Source: Nocardia vermiculata NBRC 100427
GTDB lineage: Bacteria > Actinomycetota > Actinomycetes > Mycobacteriales > Mycobacteriaceae
Reading direction: 5' to 3'
Length of the DNA stretch: 64,000 nucleotides
Assembly (NCBI RefSeq): GCF_001613265.1
Contig: NZ_BDCA01000001.1
Span: 372,001-436,000 of the forward strand
Below the pieces are notes generated by a model, which worked only from the letters and a program-made list of their open reading frames with translations, did no database searches and was not told the DNA's origin. The translations under genes and the position numbers were made by a program. This document shows positions 59,896 to 64,000 of this stretch, piece by piece (the stretch's first letter is position 1; the number at the start of each line of letters is the position of its first letter).

Positions 59896-60154
59896 TCCCC
59901 CGAACGCAGCAGTCCCCGGTAGTCCTATTCTTCGCGGAACCTCAGTCGTCGCTGATGGCTCCGGTTCGAACCGACTTGCCGGGGGCCTGGCCGGATCCTG
60001 GAAAACATCTCGTGTGCCGACCGACGTCTCGATCGGTTACTCGGTCTTCTCCGGTGCTCCGGTGTACCTCCAGTCTGCTCCTGTCGGGCCGCCACCTCAA
60101 CCCCTCGAGGCGGGTAACCGCGCACAATTTCGACAGCTCGAACTGTGGGCGCCC
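59896..60154. other. Non-coding stretch after tetR
   Basis: About 260 bases with no supportable gene. Small ORFs on both strands have arginine-rich, low-quality translations and no ribosome site. Nothing else recognised. Confidence 0.45.
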
Positions 60155-60694
60155 CTACAACTTCGCCAGTACCTTCTGCACCGTCAGCCACGTGCGCGTA
60201 GTGATGTTCTTGCCGTAGACCGATTCCAGCCAGGTCATGTGGTTGGGGGTTCCCGACCCGGAATTGTCGAGCACCGCGAGCAGCGCACCGGCCGGCTGGT
60301 CGTAGCGCACGACCCGGACGTAGGGAGCCAGTGCTTCCGGTGGCGCGGGCGGAGCCGCAGCGGAGCGGTCCTTGACGAAGGTGGCGGTGAGGTAGGTGCC
60401 ACGGGAGTGGGTGAGTCCGGGGAACGGGTCCGATTCCACCAGCTCCCGCAGCTCCGCACGGCTGCGGAGAATGGTACCGCCGGCAATACCGAGCTGCGAC
60501 TGCAGTGCGGCTTGAATGCGTGCCTCCATCGCCGCGGTATCGGTGTCCTCGCTACCGAACACGATGTTGCCGCTGGCGAGCAGCGACCCCACGCCGTCGT
60601 AGCCGAGTCCTTCGAAGACACCGCGCAACTTCTCACCGCGCATATTCGGGTTACTGGGCATGATGCCCCGCAGCCAGGCCGCATACCGGTTCAT
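60155..60694 (-). CDS. DUF1697 family protein
   Basis: 179 residues from ATG 60694. The family pattern is clear: RYAAWLRGIMPSNPNMRGEKLRGVFEGLGY, SLLASGNIVFGSED, AALQSQLGIAGGTILRSRAEL and the C-terminal NHMTWLESVYGKNITTRTWLTVQKV in pieces. DUF1697 proteins are small, single-gene, cytoplasmic, of unknown function. In this copy the usual Asn of GINVGG-like starts is replaced by WLRGIMPSNPNM. It is the last gene of the segment that interrupts the Rv3026c-Rv3037c-like region. Confidence 0.8.
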   Translation of the reverse strand: MNRYAAWLRGIMPSNPNMRGEKLRGVFEGLGYDGVGSLLASGNIVFGSEDTDTAAMEARIQAALQSQLGIAGGTILRSRAELRELVESDPFPGLTHSRGTYLTATFVKDRSAAAPPAPPEALAPYVRVVRYDQPAGALLAVLDNSGSGTPNHMTWLESVYGKNITTRTWLTVQKVLAKL

Positions 60695-60768
60695 GCTCGG
60701 CACGCTACCCACAGCCACCGACAGGTACCGCCGTCAGCGCCGGGAACACGGCCGGCCGGTGTGCCGGG

Positions 60769-61524
60769 TCAGCCTTCGGTACCCGCGCCGACGCCGGCCT
60801 TCTTGCGTTCGATATCGGCGAGGGCCTCAGCCTGCCGGGCCCGCTCGTCGGCAGCCTCTTCCCAGGCCTTCTTCCGGTTCTTCACCACTCGCGCGGGCGC
60901 GCCCACCGCGATCCCGTAATCCGGGATGTCGCCCTTCACCACGGCATGCGCACCGAGCACACAGCCCCGGCCGACGGTGGTTTCGCGCAGCACCGTCACC
61001 TTCGCCGCGATCCAGGTGTCCGGGCCGATGCGCACCGGACTCTTCACGATGCCCTGATCCTTGATCGGCATCGTCACATCGTCCATGCGATGGTCGAAAT
61101 CGCAGATGTAGCACCAGTCGGCGACCAGCGTCGAGGCCCCGATCTCGATGTCGAGGTAGGTGTTGACGACGTTGTCCTTACCGAAGACCACCTTGTCGCC
61201 GATGCGCAGCGAGCCCTCGTGGCAGCGCAGCGCGTTGCCGTCGCCGATATGCACCCATTTGCCGATCTCCATCCGGCCCAGTTCGGGAGTGGCGTGGATT
61301 TCGACGTTGCGGCCGAGGAAGACCATGCCGCGCAGCACGATGTGCGGATTGCTCAGCCGGAATTTGAGCAACCGGTAGTACCGCACCAGATACCACGGCG
61401 TATAGGCCCGGTTGGCGAGCACCCAGCGCAACGAGGCCCTGGTCAGGAAGTGCGCCTGCTCCGGATCACGGCGGCGCGAACCCCGCCAACGCGAACGCAA
61501 CGGTGCGCCCCACATGCTCGTCAC
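60769..61524 (-). CDS. Left-handed beta-helix acetyltransferase (Rv3034c-like)
   Basis: 251 residues from GTG 61524 behind GGGAGCAGGCCC; ATG 61515 is an alternative. An N-terminal helical part (ASLRWVLANRAYTPWYLVRYYRLL) precedes hexapeptide repeats (IGDGNALRCHEG, IGDKVVFGKDN, IGASTLVADWCYICDFDHRMDD) and the end VLGAHAVVKGDIPDYGIAVGAPARVVK, typical of sugar or lipid O-acetyltransferases. Rv3034c of M. tuberculosis, which lies near the MGLP genes, is a likely counterpart; this gene may acylate MGLP or a related glycan. The C-terminal 40 residues are a charged helix. Confidence 0.8.
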   Translation of the reverse strand: MTSMWGAPLRSRWRGSRRRDPEQAHFLTRASLRWVLANRAYTPWYLVRYYRLLKFRLSNPHIVLRGMVFLGRNVEIHATPELGRMEIGKWVHIGDGNALRCHEGSLRIGDKVVFGKDNVVNTYLDIEIGASTLVADWCYICDFDHRMDDVTMPIKDQGIVKSPVRIGPDTWIAAKVTVLRETTVGRGCVLGAHAVVKGDIPDYGIAVGAPARVVKNRKKAWEEAADERARQAEALADIERKKAGVGAGTEG

Positions 61525-61837
61525 GGGCCTGCTCCCTTTCCTCGGGCGAACGGTTACCTGCAGCGGTCACCGGATCGAGGTACCAGCGTACTTTCGTCGC
61601 GTGGGCACGCGTTTCCACCCCGGAAATTCGACCGGCGTGAGCTGTGCCACGATCGGCGCTCGTCTCCACTGCCCCACCATTCTCACCCAGCACAGCCGCG
61701 GTCACGGCCGATGTTCTAGTCTCGTGCAGGCCCGTTACGAACAGATGGGAGTCCAGCAGGTGCTAAGCGGCAGCCGGCGACCCGAGCGCAGCGAGCACGA
61801 CCGCGGCGGACACCACCCGACAGCATTGCGGCACTCG
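61525..61837. other. Divergent promoter region between the acetyltransferase and PQQ-repeat lipoprotein genes
   Basis: About 310 bases without a gene. An in-frame ATG at 61745 could extend the lipoprotein, but the signal peptide argues against it. No clear operator was recognised. Confidence 0.4.
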
Positions 61838-63178
61838 ATGATTCGAGTGGGCGCAGCCACAGCGACAGCCACGCGCTCGATCGCGCTGCTCGGTGCCCTG
61901 GGCATGCTGGCGCTGACGGGATGCGGAAGTACCACCGTCGACGACATCGCCGTGGGATCCGGTGAAGGCTGGCAGTCGTCGTTCCACGATGCCCGCAACA
62001 GCAGCTCCAGCCCCGTCGACGGATCCCGTCGTCTGAGCCTGAGCTGGTCCCGCCCGGTCGGCGGCCCGCTGGCCGGAGCGACCACGATCGGCCCCGACGG
62101 TCAACTGTTCGTCACCTCCCGCACCGAAACCGATTGTGTGGGCAAACCCGGGACCACCGGCACCGTCTTCTCCTTCCAGATGGAGACCGGGCGCAAACGT
62201 TTCTGCAATGCCCTCGGACCGGACGCCATCTCGGCGGCCACCGCGGTCGACGGGGCGAGCAACGTGTACCTGGGCGACAACGGTGCGGTGTTCGCGTTCA
62301 ACGCGCTGGGACAGCCACGCTGGCGCACTCCGGTGGCCGGCGTCCCGATCTCGATGCAGTTCACCGGCGACGGCACGGTGCTGTCGGTATCGCAGTCCGG
62401 TCAGGTCGACATCCTGGAACGGCAGACCGGGGATCGCGAGGTCTCGACCTATCAGATCCTCGGCGATCCCGATTTCCTCGCTCATCCCGATGTGCCCCGC
62501 CCGCCGGACGGACAGGGCATCCGTGACTGCGCCATCGGCGGGCCGGACTGCCCCGTAGCGAATGTTTCCGCACTGGACAAGGATTCGGGCCGGTTCTACG
62601 TCACCGCGTGGCGTCACGGCGCTCCCAGGGCCTCGCTGGTGGCCCTGCACTACGCCGACAAGAAGGTCACCGAGGACTGGAGCGTGGATATCCTGACCGA
62701 CGGCAGTGCGACCAGCCCGACACTGTCGGAAGACGGTAAGACGCTGTGGGTGGGTGACAACAGTGGCCGGTTGCTGGCCGTCGATACCGCCGACGGGCAC
62801 ACGAAGTGGACGCAATCGCTGGGCTTCACCCCGCGCGGCGGTATCTCCGAGATCGACGGCCTGCTGATCCCCGGCGGCGACGGACATCTCACGGCGTTGC
62901 AGGACAACGGCGACAGCGCCACGGTCGTCTGGGAACGCAAGGATCTCGCGCTGCGCGGGCAACCGGTGCAGACCGCCGGTAACACCGGCTATGTGGTGGT
63001 TCCGATGGGTGCGGCACTGAACCTGCTCACCTTCGACACCGAGAGCGGTGCCACGGTCGCCTCCGCACCGTTGCCGGGTGCCGAGGGCTCGACCGTGTCC
63101 ACCTCGATCGGTCCCGAGGGCGAGGTCGTGGTCGCGACCCGCATCGGTGAGCTGTTCGCCTTCGAACCGGAGCAGTAG
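61838..63178 (+). CDS. PQQ-like beta-propeller lipoprotein (Rv3035-like)
   Basis: 446 residues from ATG 61838; the ribosome site is weak. The signal peptide IALLGALGMLALTGC ends in a lipobox (ALTGC), so the protein is lipid-anchored outside. The mature part is a beta-propeller of PQQ-repeat type: WQSSFHDARNSSSSP, SWSRPVGGPLAGATTIGPDGQLFV, TAVDGASNVYLGDNGAVFAFNALGQPRW in pieces, LSEDGKTLWVGDNSGRLLAVDTADGHTKW in pieces. The PQQ ligand is not implied. Next to the Rv3034c-like gene, as Rv3035 is; function unknown. Confidence 0.82.
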   Translation: MIRVGAATATATRSIALLGALGMLALTGCGSTTVDDIAVGSGEGWQSSFHDARNSSSSPVDGSRRLSLSWSRPVGGPLAGATTIGPDGQLFVTSRTETDCVGKPGTTGTVFSFQMETGRKRFCNALGPDAISAATAVDGASNVYLGDNGAVFAFNALGQPRWRTPVAGVPISMQFTGDGTVLSVSQSGQVDILERQTGDREVSTYQILGDPDFLAHPDVPRPPDGQGIRDCAIGGPDCPVANVSALDKDSGRFYVTAWRHGAPRASLVALHYADKKVTEDWSVDILTDGSATSPTLSEDGKTLWVGDNSGRLLAVDTADGHTKWTQSLGFTPRGGISEIDGLLIPGGDGHLTALQDNGDSATVVWERKDLALRGQPVQTAGNTGYVVVPMGAALNLLTFDTESGATVASAPLPGAEGSTVSTSIGPEGEVVVATRIGELFAFEPEQ

Positions 63179-63187
63179 CGGCGGAAT

Positions 63188-64000
63188 TCAACGGGCCGGC
63201 GGGGTTTCGCAGACGAACACCGTCGCGGCCCGGCCGATTCGGGTGATCACCAGGGTGTGGGGCGTGGCGCCACGCGGTTTGAGACGCCGGCGCAGCGCAT
63301 CGGGATCTATATCGACACCGCGGACCAGGATTTCCAGCGGCCCGCAATCGCGCCGGTGCAGTTCGGCACGTAGTGCCTTCTCCCGCAACTCCAGCCGATC
63401 CAGCACCCGGAATCCCCGTACCCCCGCAGGCACGGAATCACCGGTGAGATAGGCGATCCGCGGATCCAGCTGCCACAAACCGTATTTCGCGGCGTACTGA
63501 CGGACCAGGCCGGCGCGCACCACCGCGCCGTCGGGATCGACGATCCACTCCCCCGGCGCCCGTTCGGGCAGCTCGCCGGGTTCGGCGTCGGTGATGCTCC
63601 ACCCCGTCCCGTCGCCGTGCAGGACCGTCGCCCTGCGGGTGACACCACGGTCGCCGAGGCCACGCGACCACAGGCAGGCTTCGCGGACGCCACCGTCGAG
63701 TGAGACCACCTCGACCTCACCGTCCCACGACAGTCCCGCGTAGCCGCCACCATCTCCGTGCGGAATCGGCGCAACGTCACGTCCGCCCACCGCGAACCGT
63801 TCGAAATCCAGTCCGGGAGCGCACTTCACGACCAGATCGCGGCCCCGGTAGCGGGCCAGCAGTTCCGGCAGTGGGGGCTGCAATCGGGTCGGGTCGTAGG
63901 TTCTGCGGCCACCCGCACGCCGGGCCGGATCGGCGATCACGACGGTGTCGCGGCTCGTCGGGTGCAGCGCATCCGCCTGCAACAGCAGCACATTCGCTGC
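63188..64000 (-). CDS. THUMP-like/SAM-dependent methyltransferase family protein, partial (Rv3037c-like)
   Basis: The C-terminal 270 residues are visible and the frame continues past the right edge (ANVLLLQADAL). VVIADPARRAGGRRTYDP occupies the place of the methyltransferase motif IV, followed by KCAPGLDFERFAVGG, EACLWSRGL and a last domain with LGDRGVTRRATVLH and PRGATPHTLVITRIGRAATVFVCE in pieces that resembles the THUMP-like C-terminal domain of mycobacterial Rv3037c-type proteins. Convergent with the lipoprotein gene. The catalytic N-terminal part is not in the window. Confidence 0.75.
   Translation of the reverse strand, partial: AANVLLLQADALHPTSRDTVVIADPARRAGGRRTYDPTRLQPPLPELLARYRGRDLVVKCAPGLDFERFAVGGRDVAPIPHGDGGGYAGLSWDGEVEVVSLDGGVREACLWSRGLGDRGVTRRATVLHGDGTGWSITDAEPGELPERAPGEWIVDPDGAVVRAGLVRQYAAKYGLWQLDPRIAYLTGDSVPAGVRGFRVLDRLELREKALRAELHRRDCGPLEILVRGVDIDPDALRRRLKPRGATPHTLVITRIGRAATVFVCETPPAR

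Noticed and set aside
59925-60191. Small arginine-rich ORF between tetR and the DUF1697 gene
   Set aside because: Low-complexity translation, no ribosome site, and it runs into the DUF1697 gene on the same strand.

Overview
The window is GC-rich, densely coded actinobacterial DNA. Its gene content points to a mycolate-producing member of the Mycobacteriales, most likely Nocardia or a close relative. The grounds are an EphD-type hydrolase/SDR fusion, a CYP125-type sterol P450 with a KstR-like operator, a mycothiol-dependent formaldehyde dehydrogenase pair, an Ag85-like esterase, a complete cvnABCD conservon and the methylglucose lipopolysaccharide (MGLP) gene set. M. tuberculosis locus names used here come from memory of gene families, not from a search. 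No rRNA, tRNA, insertion sequence or CRISPR array was seen.

1-6100: end of a TerC-family membrane protein; a coupled operon of metal-dependent hydrolase, ferredoxin reductase and EphD-like protein behind a perfect 22-bp dyad; a lipoprotein; a divergent HxlR regulator/SDR pair; a small membrane protein. 6346-13573: a tight five-gene operon (SWIM-type protein, unknown protein, VWA protein, MoxR-like AAA+ ATPase, DUF5682 protein) resembling the uncharacterised E. coli yehLMPQ set. 13745-15444: mscR plus a metallo-hydrolase. 15572-16632: an SRPBCC/ArsR pair with its operator. 16656-26354: lipid and sterol-type oxidation, with CYP125, a CYP123-like P450, SDRs, ferredoxin, a DapB-like dehydrogenase, AldA-type aldehyde dehydrogenase and a third P450; the central part resembles M. 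tuberculosis Rv0763c-Rv0769.

26608-28954: a proline-rich membrane protein with a DUF4189-like end and a protein with a tail-lysozyme-like domain. 28970-36455: alcohol, lactate and aldehyde oxidation (zinc alcohol dehydrogenase, lutABC, ExaC-type aldehyde dehydrogenase with DUF779, and a GAF/winged-helix regulator). 36557-37553: an F420-type oxidoreductase and msrA. 37787-45541: an acyltransferase pair resembling OlsA/OlsB, then the MGLP genes (glycosyltransferase, GH57 protein, methyltransferase) divergent from etfBA, matching the gene set Rv3026c-Rv3032.

45542-60700 interrupts that conserved neighbourhood, which resumes at 60769 with Rv3034c-, Rv3035- and Rv3037c-like genes. The interrupting block holds the conservon, the esterase, a LysR/NDH-2 pair, a four-gene cassette (YbaB-like protein, two large secretion-substrate-like proteins and an ABBA/DMATS-type prenyltransferase-like enzyme), an SDR/TetR pair and a DUF1697 gene. 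The prenyltransferase-like cassette and the SWIM/VWA/MoxR/DUF5682 operon are the best candidates for undescribed biology.
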